Positions 1-8,059 of a stretch of DNA of 32,475 nucleotides are shown here, piece after piece (the first letter of the stretch is position 1; the number at the start of each line of letters is the position of its first letter). The stretch lies in NCBI GenBank assembly GCA_018971675.1, contig JAGXAF010000012.1, forward strand, positions 1 to 32,475, written 5' to 3'. This DNA is from Bradyrhizobium sp. (lineage in GTDB: Bacteria; Pseudomonadota; Alphaproteobacteria; Rhizobiales; Xanthobacteraceae). A program made the position numbers and the translations under genes. The notes under the pieces are model-generated. The model was not told the origin of the DNA and did no database searches. It was given only the letters and a program-made list of their open reading frames with translations.

Positions 1-195
1 CCCCGGACCAGGATCGAGCGGCTCGCCAATGAGCAAATTGGCGTGACCGCCGACACCGCGCTTCGTTTGTCAAAGGCGTTCGGTACGACAGCGGAACTGT
101 GGCTCAATCTGCAGAACCGCTTCGATGTTCAAACCGCACAGGGCAGGATTGCCGATGAACTGAAGCAGATCGAGCCCATCAGAGCGGCTTCCTAA
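1..195 (+). CDS. HigA-family addiction-module antitoxin, C-terminal part (5' end outside window)
   Basis: Frame 1 is open from the first base to a TAA at 193-195, giving 64 residues. The segment has the HigA/VapI pattern: a stretch reading GVTADTALRLSKAFGTTAEL followed by WLNLQNRFD, which is the end of the XRE-type helix-turn-helix domain in antitoxins that neutralise HigB-type RelE-fold mRNA endonucleases. In this family the toxin gene normally sits immediately upstream of higA, so it should lie just outside the window. Antitoxins of this kind usually bind the operon's own operator. No partner toxin is visible inside the window. The family call is good; function in this strain is inferred. 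Confidence 0.8.
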   Translation, partial: PRTRIERLANEQIGVTADTALRLSKAFGTTAELWLNLQNRFDVQTAQGRIADELKQIEPIRAAS

Positions 196-250
196 CGCCC
201 TCACACGGGAGAGGTCCAAGGTTCGATCACTTGTGGCAACCGCAGCGCAT

Positions 251-2527
251 TCAGCTTATCAGCGACTCCATCGCCGCAGCCTCGCGATTCGCGCTCTCGA
301 CGCGGTCGGAGAGCGTACGCACGACAAAGTCGTAGAAGGCGTTCGCCAGATCGGGGCGCTCTCGCTGCATCCGTTCAAAATTGGCGCGGGTCAACGCGAA
401 AATGGTGGCCGGCCCTTCCGATGAAACGGTGGCCGACCGCAGGGAGCGCCTGAAGAAACCCATTTCGCCAACTACGGTGTGCATCATGATGCGCCGCAGG
501 TGTACGTTCTCGTCCCTGCCGGTCGCGAGGTCTATTGCGAGGCGGCCTGCAGCGACGAGATCGATGGTGTCGGCGACCTCGCCCTGACGATGCAGGACCA
601 CCGAACCGTCGAGGTCCTTCCGCTCAAAATACGCGATGAGGTCGGCCGGATTTACGTTCGCACCAATTTGGCGCTGTAGCCAGGGCGCGAAGCCGCCGAC
701 CTCCGCATCTATAACGACGTTTGACTCGGCCAGCAGCCTGTCTTCGCACCAGGCAAGCGCAGCGTTAAGGTTCGGGAAGGCCCGGTGCTGGCTCTTGCCA
801 CTGATGACGCCGCTGCGTTCCAGAGCGGCACGCGTGGCTCGTGAGAGTGAGCAGTAGATGATCGTTGTGCCTTGCTGCCTGCAATAGTTACCTAATTTGG
901 ATAAACTGACATAGGCTGAAGAATCGGTCCCGGACACGGCCTCGAAATTGAGAATGACGTAGGCGACCCGGCGCGGCAGGACTGTCTCGATGTCGGCTCG
1001 GATGCGTTCGAAAACACCCTCCGAGGAGCCGAAGAAGATATAGCCGGAAAGCCAGTACAGCTGGATCGCATCGCCGACCTCGCGCAGATGTTGTCTCGCT
1101 TCTGGCGATCGATCGACGCGACTGGCGAACTGGGCGCTCGTCAGGTGTCGGCGCACGACACCGAGACGCGCATAGCTTATCGCAAACAGCAGACAGGCGC
1201 ACACGATTCCGGCCAGCACCCCAATCAGATAGCCATACTTGATGCACACGATCATGATGGCGACAGTCAGCAGCAGATCGCGCCAGCTTCGCTGCGAATA
1301 GGGCCGCCAAAGAGCGTCGACAATAAAAGTGTAGCCGAGAGACAGGACGAGGCCGGCTACAATGGGAATCGGAATTAAGCCTGGCAGATCGAAATTTGTA
1401 AGGCCGACCAGGCCAAGAGCGAGAGCGCTTGCCAGTCCGCTCATCCGGGTTGCGCCTCCGGCATGCTCCAACAGACAGCTAGAGCTGGGCTGGAGCGTGC
1501 TGGCGAGGCCCCCGAACGGAGCGGCGATGAGACTCGCGATACCGTGGCCCCGAAACTCCCGATCAATATCTCCGGCCGTTTGTCGAATGATCTCGAGGCT
1601 GGATACCTTGGTCACGAGCGAGATGAGAGCGACGATCGTCACCGCGAGCAACTCGGGGACAATCTGGACCAGCATCGGCCATGTGAGATGCGAGGTCCTG
1701 GCCACCCGAAGAGGCGACCAGGCAATTAAAGTCCCGAGCGAGTGAAAGTACCAGCCGTGTTCGACCCCGGAAAGTCCAAGGCTGCGAAGGGTTGCGGCGC
1801 CCGCAAGCCACATTGCAATGAGTGCGGCTGGCATCGACAAGGGCGACTTCACCAGCCGACGCAGGGTCAACAGTACCCCAAAGACAACAATGGCACTGGC
1901 AAGCTTTGCAGTGTCGGTCGTGGTCCAATCCGAAAGGCTGACGAGAGCAAGGGCTCTCCGGCTGGTCGCCATCCGAATGGCGCCCGCAATCAGGAAATAG
2001 CCGGCAGCCGCGAGAAACCCTCCGACGACTGGATAGGGGACGAATCGGAAATAGGAGCCCCACCTGAAGGCACCGAGACAACAGAACAGCGCGCCTGAAA
2101 GGAAAGTCGCCGCCGTAAAAACCAGCATGACGGTTTGAATCGCTGCTTCCGGGCTGCCACCCGCGCCCCGAACGTCGGATGCGGTCATGGCACTTAGCAG
2201 GATAAGTACGGCACCCGTCGGGGAGTCGATACCCGTCGCGATCGGCGGCAGTGAGGTCGTTAATGCGATGCACGCGCCGCCGATGCAGCCGCCGATCAGC
2301 ATCGCCCATATCGCAGTTGGGATTCCGGGGCTCAGATCGCCCGGAAACATGAGCGCGCCGAACGAGACGATGTTGGCGATGAGCACCACAGAGGCCAGAA
2401 GCCCCGCTATCGCATCTTTAAGAATGTTGCGGGCGGCGCCGAGTGTTTGGGTCCTCGCATTCAGGGGCGTGCCGGCCCGGCCATTTCCGCTTTCGCGCAT
2501 TCCTGTCCCCTCAGCTGCGTGCGGCAT
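251..2527 (-). CDS. SulP-family anion transporter with STAS and cyclic-nucleotide-binding domains
   Basis: This 758-aa inner-membrane protein has three parts. Residues about 30-450 form the SulP (SLC26) transport domain with about ten to twelve hydrophobic segments; the family moves sulfate, bicarbonate or carboxylates. Residues about 490-600 look like a STAS domain, with the conserved loop containing TDSSA. Residues about 645-745 look like a cNMP-binding (Crp-like) domain, with a phosphate-binding-cassette-like GEMGFF...RSATV pattern, so cAMP or a similar ligand may gate transport. The ATG at 2527 gives the longest form; an ATG nine codons in (MRESGN) is also possible because the first residues are poorly conserved in such proteins. 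It stands alone on the minus strand. The substrate cannot be told from sequence. Confidence 0.88.
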   Translation of the reverse strand: MPHAAEGTGMRESGNGRAGTPLNARTQTLGAARNILKDAIAGLLASVVLIANIVSFGALMFPGDLSPGIPTAIWAMLIGGCIGGACIALTTSLPPIATGIDSPTGAVLILLSAMTASDVRGAGGSPEAAIQTVMLVFTAATFLSGALFCCLGAFRWGSYFRFVPYPVVGGFLAAAGYFLIAGAIRMATSRRALALVSLSDWTTTDTAKLASAIVVFGVLLTLRRLVKSPLSMPAALIAMWLAGAATLRSLGLSGVEHGWYFHSLGTLIAWSPLRVARTSHLTWPMLVQIVPELLAVTIVALISLVTKVSSLEIIRQTAGDIDREFRGHGIASLIAAPFGGLASTLQPSSSCLLEHAGGATRMSGLASALALGLVGLTNFDLPGLIPIPIVAGLVLSLGYTFIVDALWRPYSQRSWRDLLLTVAIMIVCIKYGYLIGVLAGIVCACLLFAISYARLGVVRRHLTSAQFASRVDRSPEARQHLREVGDAIQLYWLSGYIFFGSSEGVFERIRADIETVLPRRVAYVILNFEAVSGTDSSAYVSLSKLGNYCRQQGTTIIYCSLSRATRAALERSGVISGKSQHRAFPNLNAALAWCEDRLLAESNVVIDAEVGGFAPWLQRQIGANVNPADLIAYFERKDLDGSVVLHRQGEVADTIDLVAAGRLAIDLATGRDENVHLRRIMMHTVVGEMGFFRRSLRSATVSSEGPATIFALTRANFERMQRERPDLANAFYDFVVRTLSDRVESANREAAAMESLIS

Positions 2528-2917
2528 GCGCCCCGCCAGCGAAATCGCTGGCGCGCCTTCTCGTTCAGTTTATGCCAGCGCCGTAGTCGAGCCCGAAATG
2601 GATCATAGGGAGAATGAGGACGATACACTAGGCTAAAGGCTGCGATTGAGCCCTGCAATCCCTGCAACTGTAGCTTACACAACGCACATGTCCCGAAATG
2701 TAACGTGCTTCACACTCTCGCACCGCTTTTCGCGACCACGGTGGTGAGGCGATCGGATGGGAAGCGCGCTTAACACGCCGTCGTGAAATCGACGTTGATG
2801 TGTTGCAGGCTCCAAGATTCCAACTACGCTGTTCTTTCCGGCTGAGTAAAAACAAGGAAGAATGTCATGTAAGTTGCGGGCACTGGATCACGCCAGCCAT
2901 AACAAAAGAGACAACAC
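2528..2917. other. Intergenic region between divergent SulP and SDR genes
   Basis: About 390 bp separate the starts of the divergently transcribed transporter and dehydrogenase genes, so it should hold both promoters. I see no convincing consensus -35/-10 pair and no strong palindrome. Several short open frames cross it, but none has a Shine-Dalgarno sequence or recognisable protein. Confidence 0.5.
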
Positions 2918-3691
2918 ATGGATCTGCAGCTCAAAGGAAAAATCGCGCTTGTTACCGGCGCAACGGCGGGTATCGGCCTGGCAATCGCGAAGCGGCTCGT
3001 GGCCGAGGGAGCTGAGGTAGTGATCTGCGGACGAACCCGGGCGAAGCTCGATGCGGCGACGGCGCAGAGCGGCGCGCGCGGCATACTGGCGGATCCGGCA
3101 ACCGCCGACGGCGCCGCGACGCTGGTCGCCGCAGTTCCGGCGGTCGATATTCTCGTGAACAATCTTGGCATTTACGAATCCAAACCGTTCACGGAGATCA
3201 CCGACGAGGATTGGCGCCGCTTCTACGAAGTTAATGTGCTCTCGGGTGCCAGGCTTGCACGGGCTTATTTCCCCGGCATGATCGCGCGCGACTGGGGCCG
3301 GATCATCTTCATCGCCAGCGATTCTGCGGTCATTGTACCGCCGGACATGATCCACTACGGAATGACCAAGACGGCCCAGCTTGCGATCTCGCGTGGTCTC
3401 GCCGCGGCGACCAAGGGCACGCGGGTCACGGTGAACTCGGTGCTACCGGGAACGACCCGATCGGAAGGCATCGTCGATTTCCTCAAGAGCGTGTCGGCCG
3501 ATCCCAACGCATCGGAGACAGACATCGAACGGGCCTTCTTCGCCAAGGAGCGGCCGACCTCGCTGATCCAGCGCATGATCGAGCCCGAGGAGATTGCCGC
3601 TCTCGTCGCCTATGTCGCGAGCCCGCTTTCGGCTGCCACGAACGGCGCCGCGCTGCGCGCCGACGGCGGCATCACCCCGACGATCGTCTGA
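2918..3691 (+). CDS. Short-chain dehydrogenase/reductase (SDR), 3-oxoacyl-ACP reductase-like
   Basis: This 257-aa classical SDR oxidises or reduces an alcohol/ketone with NAD(P)(H) in the cytoplasm. The nucleotide-binding TGATAGIG lies at residues 13-20, an NNLG variant of the NNAG motif at 81-84, the structural Asn at 106, the catalytic Ser at 134-136, and the Tyr147-x3-Lys151 pair in HYGMTK. An Arg at 39 after the second beta strand (CGRTR) hints at NADP(H) preference. The C-terminus has the usual GxxLRxDGG element. The start is preceded by only a weak ribosome site (AAAGAGAC). It is a single gene with no pathway neighbours, so its substrate is unknown. Confidence 0.9.
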   Translation: MDLQLKGKIALVTGATAGIGLAIAKRLVAEGAEVVICGRTRAKLDAATAQSGARGILADPATADGAATLVAAVPAVDILVNNLGIYESKPFTEITDEDWRRFYEVNVLSGARLARAYFPGMIARDWGRIIFIASDSAVIVPPDMIHYGMTKTAQLAISRGLAAATKGTRVTVNSVLPGTTRSEGIVDFLKSVSADPNASETDIERAFFAKERPTSLIQRMIEPEEIAALVAYVASPLSAATNGAALRADGGITPTIV

Positions 3692-3887
3692 CGAAGGCGC
3701 ACCGCCATCGAGCCGGTCATCAGCCATCTCAGATCAGAGCATCGCATGGGCCGGAACTGCCTCTGGCACCGCCAAGCGATGCCATCAATTCGCGGCCTCC
3801 GCTTCGCCGTTCGCCCTGGCAGCAACGGACCGGCTCTATTGCGCCGGCGTGCGTATCGGTCACAGGCGACCCAATCAGGGAGGAAAC

Positions 3888-4016
3888 ATGCTCGACTTTT
3901 TCTTTTCGGCGATTACAATCGTGACCCTGGGCTATGGGACGCCACATTGCGTCAATTCGAGTCCACGGCCCAAATTGCCAAAGGCCGGCAGCGACGGATT
4001 TTCTGACGGCGGCTGA
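3888..4016 (+). CDS. Possible small membrane peptide or truncated gene start (42 aa)
   Basis: An ATG at 3888 follows a strong ribosome-binding sequence (AGGGAGGA at 3877-3884). The first 16 residues (MLDFFFSAITIVTLGY) are hydrophobic like a short membrane helix, but the remaining 26 residues are low-complexity Pro/Ser/Gly sequence that looks like read-through of non-coding DNA. The good translation signal followed by nonsense suggests a gene whose 3' part was lost or frameshifted. It could also be a genuine tiny membrane peptide. I do not recognise a family. Confidence 0.35.
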   Translation: MLDFFFSAITIVTLGYGTPHCVNSSPRPKLPKAGSDGFSDGG

Positions 4017-4346
4017 AACGATCCCGATTGCCAACGCTATGGCAATTGCGACACAGGCATGCCCAGCTCAGGCAATCGATCTCGCGCGGCAGGCCCCAGA
4101 GGTGAAACCCGCGGGCTCAATGCCGGTGTTGAAAGGCCGACAATAATCGGTCCCGACGGTCGATGCATCGTCCGCCACATCGGGAGCGGGGCCGGTGCGG
4201 GAGGTGCCGACACCGCAATCCAATCTAGCGCAGCGCAGGAGCTTTTTTCGCAGGTTGATAAATGCAGCCGAGATGATCCGGCAATACTTGACGACAAGGG
4301 GCGCTTCGATACGGCATTTGCCGCCGCGGTGATGCAGCCCGTTGAA

Positions 4347-4389
4347 TCAGGAGGCAGCCATATCAGGAGGCAGCCATCAGGAGGCAACC
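4347..4389 (+). promoter_or_regulatory. Triplicated Shine-Dalgarno block ahead of mddA
   Basis: The unit TCAGGAGGCAGCCAT occurs at 4347-4361 and again at 4363-4377. A third copy with one change (CAGGAGGCAACCAT) at 4378-4391 supplies the actual ribosome site (AGGAGG at 4379-4384) and the ATG at 4390. Each copy carries a perfect AGGAGG, and only the last is followed by ATG; the first two read CAT-A and CAT-C. A TTG at 4342 in the same frame could in principle start translation, but the third copy places the ATG ideally. Confidence 0.8.
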
Positions 4390-5118
4390 ATGACCGCACT
4401 TATTTATGGAGTGTTTTGTTACTTTATCTTCTTGTTTGCTTTCTTGTACGCGATCGGTTTCGTTGGAAACATCATCGTACCAAAGTCGATTGACAGCGGC
4501 AGCCCCGTAGCCATGACGACGGAAGCGCTGATTGTGGATGTCGTGCTGCTTGGCCTGTTCGCAATCCAACACAGCGTAATGGCACGACAAGGCTTTAAGC
4601 GCTGGTGGACCAGACTTATCCCGCAATCGATAGAACGTAGCACATACGTGCTTCTTTCAAGCCTTGCGCTCATCCTCTTGTACTGGCAGTGGCGGCCACT
4701 GACCGACGTTATCTGGTCTGTGAGCAGCCCGACCGGTGCGGCTGTCCTTCATGCCTTATTTTGGCTTGGATGGGGGATCGTCCTGCTCAGCACCTTCATG
4801 ATCAATCATTTCGATCTGTTTGGCCTTCAGCAGGTGTACGCGCATTGGCAAGGAAGGGTGGCGGAATCACCGAGCTTCCGAACGCCATTGCTCTACAAGG
4901 TGGTTCGTCATCCGATCTATTTCGGCTTTCTGTTGGCCTTCTGGTCCGCACCGACCATGACGGCAGGGCACCTGCTCTTCGCATTTGCGACGACCGGCTA
5001 CATTTTCATAGGCATCCTGCTGGAAGAGCGCGATCTCGTCGGCTTTCACGGCGACGCCTACATTGAATACCGCAAGCGCGTATCGATGATTATTCCGCGG
5101 CCGCCAAGGAGACTTTAG
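4390..5118 (+). CDS. mddA: Methanethiol S-methyltransferase (MddA), NnrU/ICMT-like membrane protein
   Basis: This 242-aa integral membrane methyltransferase should transfer a methyl group from S-adenosylmethionine to methanethiol, releasing dimethyl sulfide. It has five or six hydrophobic segments. Conserved features are QHSVMAR at 60-66 between early helices, VRHPIYFGF at 172-180, and the C-terminal cytosolic [10 protein letters not shown]...YRKRV region at 212-231, which together form the SAM site in the isoprenylcysteine-methyltransferase-like fold. Length and motifs match MddA as I remember it from Bradyrhizobium; related NnrU or phospholipid-type methyltransferases are the main alternatives. 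The start is fixed by the AGGAGG five bases before ATG 4390. No sulfur-metabolism genes flank it, so it probably acts on methanethiol made elsewhere in the cell. Confidence 0.8.
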   Translation: MTALIYGVFCYFIFLFAFLYAIGFVGNIIVPKSIDSGSPVAMTTEALIVDVVLLGLFAIQHSVMARQGFKRWWTRLIPQSIERSTYVLLSSLALILLYWQWRPLTDVIWSVSSPTGAAVLHALFWLGWGIVLLSTFMINHFDLFGLQQVYAHWQGRVAESPSFRTPLLYKVVRHPIYFGFLLAFWSAPTMTAGHLLFAFATTGYIFIGILLEERDLVGFHGDAYIEYRKRVSMIIPRPPRRL

Positions 5119-5237
5119 GGCGCCCGACAGAGCCCTCCAACTGACGACCCAATGCTCGGCGCATCGGATCGTGCCGTCGCGTTACTCCAATGACCGATCC
5201 GCTTACGCCGGTGCGTTTACTCGCAGCGCAGTTCGCC

Positions 5238-5384
5238 TCAGATCGCGAAAATCCAGACCGCGACGATGGCCCCTAACGTGGCCAGCCCGCTGATGGTCCA
5301 GCCCGCGGCATAGGCGGCCTGATCGTCGACGTTGCCGCGCATGTCGTCAAGCCTGTCGCGGGAAACCCTCCAATGGTCCGACAT
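5238..5384 (-). CDS. Small single-helix membrane protein (48 aa)
   Basis: An open frame from ATG at 5384 to TGA at 5238 encodes 48 residues. A perfect AGGAGG lies five bases upstream of the ATG on the minus strand, which strongly supports translation. The first 25 residues are polar and charged (MSDHWRVSRDRLDDMRGNVD); the last part, GWTISGLATLGAIVAVWIFAI, is a single membrane-spanning helix ending at the stop codon, so it is tail-anchored in appearance. I do not recognise a named family. It lies between mddA (opposite strand) and the ThDP enzyme. Confidence 0.65.
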   Translation of the reverse strand: MSDHWRVSRDRLDDMRGNVDDQAAYAAGWTISGLATLGAIVAVWIFAI

Positions 5385-5589
5385 GATCGCCTCCTGCGTT
5401 CTTTTGCAGGATAACGACCGGCCGGAGAGCGGGTTCCCGCGTCCGCCACAAAATCGCCGTCACGCAACCGCGGGCGGCTTGCTTCAAGCGCCGGGAAAGC
5501 CAGCTTGCCAACCGGGTATCGACCACGCCGCCGATAACTCGATGGCGAACATGCCTTCCCCAGGCCGAAGCCTGTCATTTGACGTAATC

Positions 5590-7137
5590 TTACATCAAAA
5601 CCTCGATCAGCCGCGGTCCCTTTTCGGGAATCGCTTCCGAAAGCGCCTTGACGAAATCGTCGACATTGTCGGCCGAGCGCGCCGGCACGCCCATGCCCCG
5701 GGCGAGCGCCACGAAGTCGAGGGTCGGACGATCGATTTTCAACATATCCTGCGCGCGCTTGCCGGGTTCGCCGGCGCCGACGCCGTCGAATTCACCACGC
5801 AGGATCTGGTAGATGCGATTGGCGAACACGATGGTGACGACGTTGAGGCCCTCGCGCGCCTGCGTCCACAAGGACTGGATCGTGTACATCGCGCTGCCGT
5901 CGCCGACCATGCAGATCACCTTGCGATCCGGACAGGCGACCGCGGCCCCGGTCGCGACCGGCGTGGAAAATCCGATCGAGCCGCCCATGTTCTGCAGCCA
6001 GTCGTGGGGAGCCGCGGCCGCAGTTGGCGGAAAGAAGCCGCGGCCGGTGGTGATGGATTCGTCGACCACGATGGCATTTTCCGGGATCGCCATCGCGATC
6101 GCCTGCGCGATCGAGGCATGGGTCAGGGCGCCGGTCGGCTTCGAAAGCTCCATCAGCTTCTGCGGCTTGATGTCGGCAGGCCTGGCGCCGAGCGCACCCG
6201 CCAGCGCCGCCAGCGCCGCTGTGGAATTTTCGCCCCACGACGTCATGCGGTGAACCTCGCAGCCCTCGGGCTTGAGCATGCTCGGCTTGTTCGGATAGGC
6301 GAAGAACGCCACGGGGTCATTAGCCTCGACCAGCACGATATGCTTGAAGTCCTTCAGGATCGGCAGCGCCTGCTCGATCACATAGGGAATCCGGTCGATC
6401 GAGAAGCGGCCCTGCCCGCGCGCCATGCGCGGGTGATAGGTCTGACCCATCACCTTGCAGCCGGTCTTGCCGGCGATCTGCTGGGCGAGTTTCAGCGCCT
6501 GCTCCGTCAACGCACTGCCGGTCATCAGCACCAGGGTATGGGCGGGATCACCGCGCAGCACCCTGGCGGCCTCCTCGACCGCCTTCGGCGAATAGCTGAC
6601 GCGCTGACTATCGGCGGGCACCGGCGCGATGCCATCGGCCTCGTTCCAGGCGGTATCGGCGGGCAGGATCAGGGTCGCGATCTGCGGCGGCGAGCTTTTG
6701 GCGGCGGCGATCGCCGCGGCGCCATCGGCGGCAACCGATCTGGCGTCCGGCGAGGTGCGTACCCAGGCCGACATCGTCCGTGCCAGGCCCTCGATATCGG
6801 AGGTCAGCGGCGCATTGTAGTCGATGTGGTAGACCGCGTGCTGGCCGACGATATTGACGATGCCGGAATGGGCCTTCTTGGCATTGTGCAGGTTGGCAAG
6901 CCCGTTGGCGAGGCCCGGCCCGAGATGCAGCAGCGTCGAGGCGGGCGTCCCCCTCATGCGGAAATAGCCATCCGCGGCACCTGTGACCACCCCCTCGAAC
7001 AGGCCGAGCACGCAGCGCATGCCCTCGACCCGGTCCAGCGCGGCGACGAAATGCATCTCCGAGGTGCCCGGATTGGCAAAGCAGACGTCGACGCCACCGG
7101 CCACCAAAGTGCGCACCAGGCTTTCCGCGCCGTTCAT
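5590..7137 (-). CDS. ThDP-dependent enzyme of the acetolactate synthase large-subunit family
   Basis: This 515-aa cytoplasmic enzyme has the three-domain layout of ThDP decarboxylases/synthases: Pyr domain (about 1-165, catalytic Glu48 in GLFEGV), central domain (about 185-320) and PP domain (about 350-515). The metal/ThDP motif begins GDGSAMY at 412 and ends at Asn440 in FANR, where most relatives have two Asn. It is shorter than biosynthetic acetolactate synthases (about 560-600 aa), and no small regulatory subunit (ilvN/ilvH) or branched-chain gene is adjacent. A decarboxylase or carboligase of benzoylformate-decarboxylase-like type is therefore as likely as acetolactate synthesis. The ATG at 7137 gives the expected N-terminus (MNGAESLVRTLV). 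It is a single-gene unit on the minus strand. Confidence 0.85.
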   Translation of the reverse strand: MNGAESLVRTLVAGGVDVCFANPGTSEMHFVAALDRVEGMRCVLGLFEGVVTGAADGYFRMRGTPASTLLHLGPGLANGLANLHNAKKAHSGIVNIVGQHAVYHIDYNAPLTSDIEGLARTMSAWVRTSPDARSVAADGAAAIAAAKSSPPQIATLILPADTAWNEADGIAPVPADSQRVSYSPKAVEEAARVLRGDPAHTLVLMTGSALTEQALKLAQQIAGKTGCKVMGQTYHPRMARGQGRFSIDRIPYVIEQALPILKDFKHIVLVEANDPVAFFAYPNKPSMLKPEGCEVHRMTSWGENSTAALAALAGALGARPADIKPQKLMELSKPTGALTHASIAQAIAMAIPENAIVVDESITTGRGFFPPTAAAAPHDWLQNMGGSIGFSTPVATGAAVACPDRKVICMVGDGSAMYTIQSLWTQAREGLNVVTIVFANRIYQILRGEFDGVGAGEPGKRAQDMLKIDRPTLDFVALARGMGVPARSADNVDDFVKALSEAIPEKGPRLIEVLM

Positions 7138-7374
7138 CGTTCAGCTCCCGATCGCGATATCTTTTCAGGCCACCGAAGATCAATCATTCCCGACGCGGTT
7201 CGTCAAAGGCCGATGGCACATTGCTGCCATCGCCAGAAATGATATCGCGCGTGCTTTTTTTGACGCAGAATTCGGAAATCGGCGCCCCGGTCGGCTTTCG
7301 CTATGGCCTTGGCTTGCGAAATCGCGGCAATATGCTCGTCTCATACCCAAGCCGGATTTTGCACGAGGAGAGCC

Positions 7375-7944
7375 ATGACCCGCGCCCTTGCGTTCCTGAT
7401 CGCAGCCGTCGCCCTGCTGGCCGCCAGTCATGCCCAGGCCGAGAGTTTCGATACGCGGGAGATCATGGGCAGCGGCCCCTATTTCGGAGCCGGCGGCTCA
7501 AGTCCGATTCCGCGCACCACGGTGTATTTCAACAGCCATTATGCCCCCGGCACCATTGTGGTGAACACCGCCGAGCGGCGGCTGTATCTCGTGCTGCCCA
7601 ACGGCCAGGCGCTGCGCTATGGCATCGGCGTCGGCCGCGACGGGTTTCGTTGGTCCGGCGTCCACAAGATCAGCGCCAAGAAGGAATGGCCAGGCTGGAC
7701 TCCGCCTTCGCAGATGCTGGCGCGGCGTCCAGATCTGCCGCGTCACATGGCGGGCGGCATCGACAATCCGCTGGGCGCGCGGGCGATATACCTCGGCTCG
7801 ACGCTGTACCGCATCCACGGCTCGAACGAGCCGGAAACGATTGGCCAGGCGGTGTCGTCCGGCTGCTTCCGCATGACCAATGACGACGTCACCGATCTCT
7901 ACAACCGCGTCTCGGTCGGCACTACTGTCGTGGTGAAGAACTAG
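7375..7944 (+). CDS. L,D-transpeptidase (YkuD domain), exported
   Basis: This 189-aa enzyme forms 3-3 peptidoglycan cross-links or anchors proteins to peptidoglycan in the periplasm. Residues 1-22 are a signal peptide, with likely cleavage after AQA. The YkuD domain spans about 58-188, with catalytic His148 in YRIHGS and nucleophile Cys164 in SSGCFRM, the family H-x15-SxGCxR pattern. I chose ATG 7375 rather than an in-frame ATG at 7303 because GAGGAG lies at 7365-7370 and the signal peptide starts exactly there. Gene length is typical for the small rhizobial members that carry only the YkuD domain. Confidence 0.92.
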   Translation: MTRALAFLIAAVALLAASHAQAESFDTREIMGSGPYFGAGGSSPIPRTTVYFNSHYAPGTIVVNTAERRLYLVLPNGQALRYGIGVGRDGFRWSGVHKISAKKEWPGWTPPSQMLARRPDLPRHMAGGIDNPLGARAIYLGSTLYRIHGSNEPETIGQAVSSGCFRMTNDDVTDLYNRVSVGTTVVVKN

Positions 7945-8059
7945 CCGAAGCGCTGGGTTCTTCGGTGCTGTGCGGCATCATGTAAATTTGCGCGGCGGTG
8001 GCAGCCGTTTGCCGGATCGAGCCTTGCGGAGGCCCGCCCGCTGCGGCAGCGTTGACGCC

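Larger units (their letters stand above)
3692..4389. other. Gene-poor stretch, possibly decayed coding sequence
   Basis: About 700 bp with no convincing full-length gene. Short open frames in all phases overlap one another, and none resembles a known family apart from the small hydrophobic start at 3888. The fragment reading ETIPIANAMAIATQ near 4015-4060 looks protein-like but has no start of its own, so the region may be an eroded gene. A weak TTGACG at 4288-4293 could be part of a promoter for the downstream methyltransferase, but its -10 partner is poor. Confidence 0.4.

Noticed and set aside
5332-7242. Long plus-strand open frame (636 codons) opposite the ThDP enzyme
   Set aside because: Arg/His/Gly-rich translation with no family resemblance; it is the antisense shadow of a high-GC gene with clear motifs on the minus strand.
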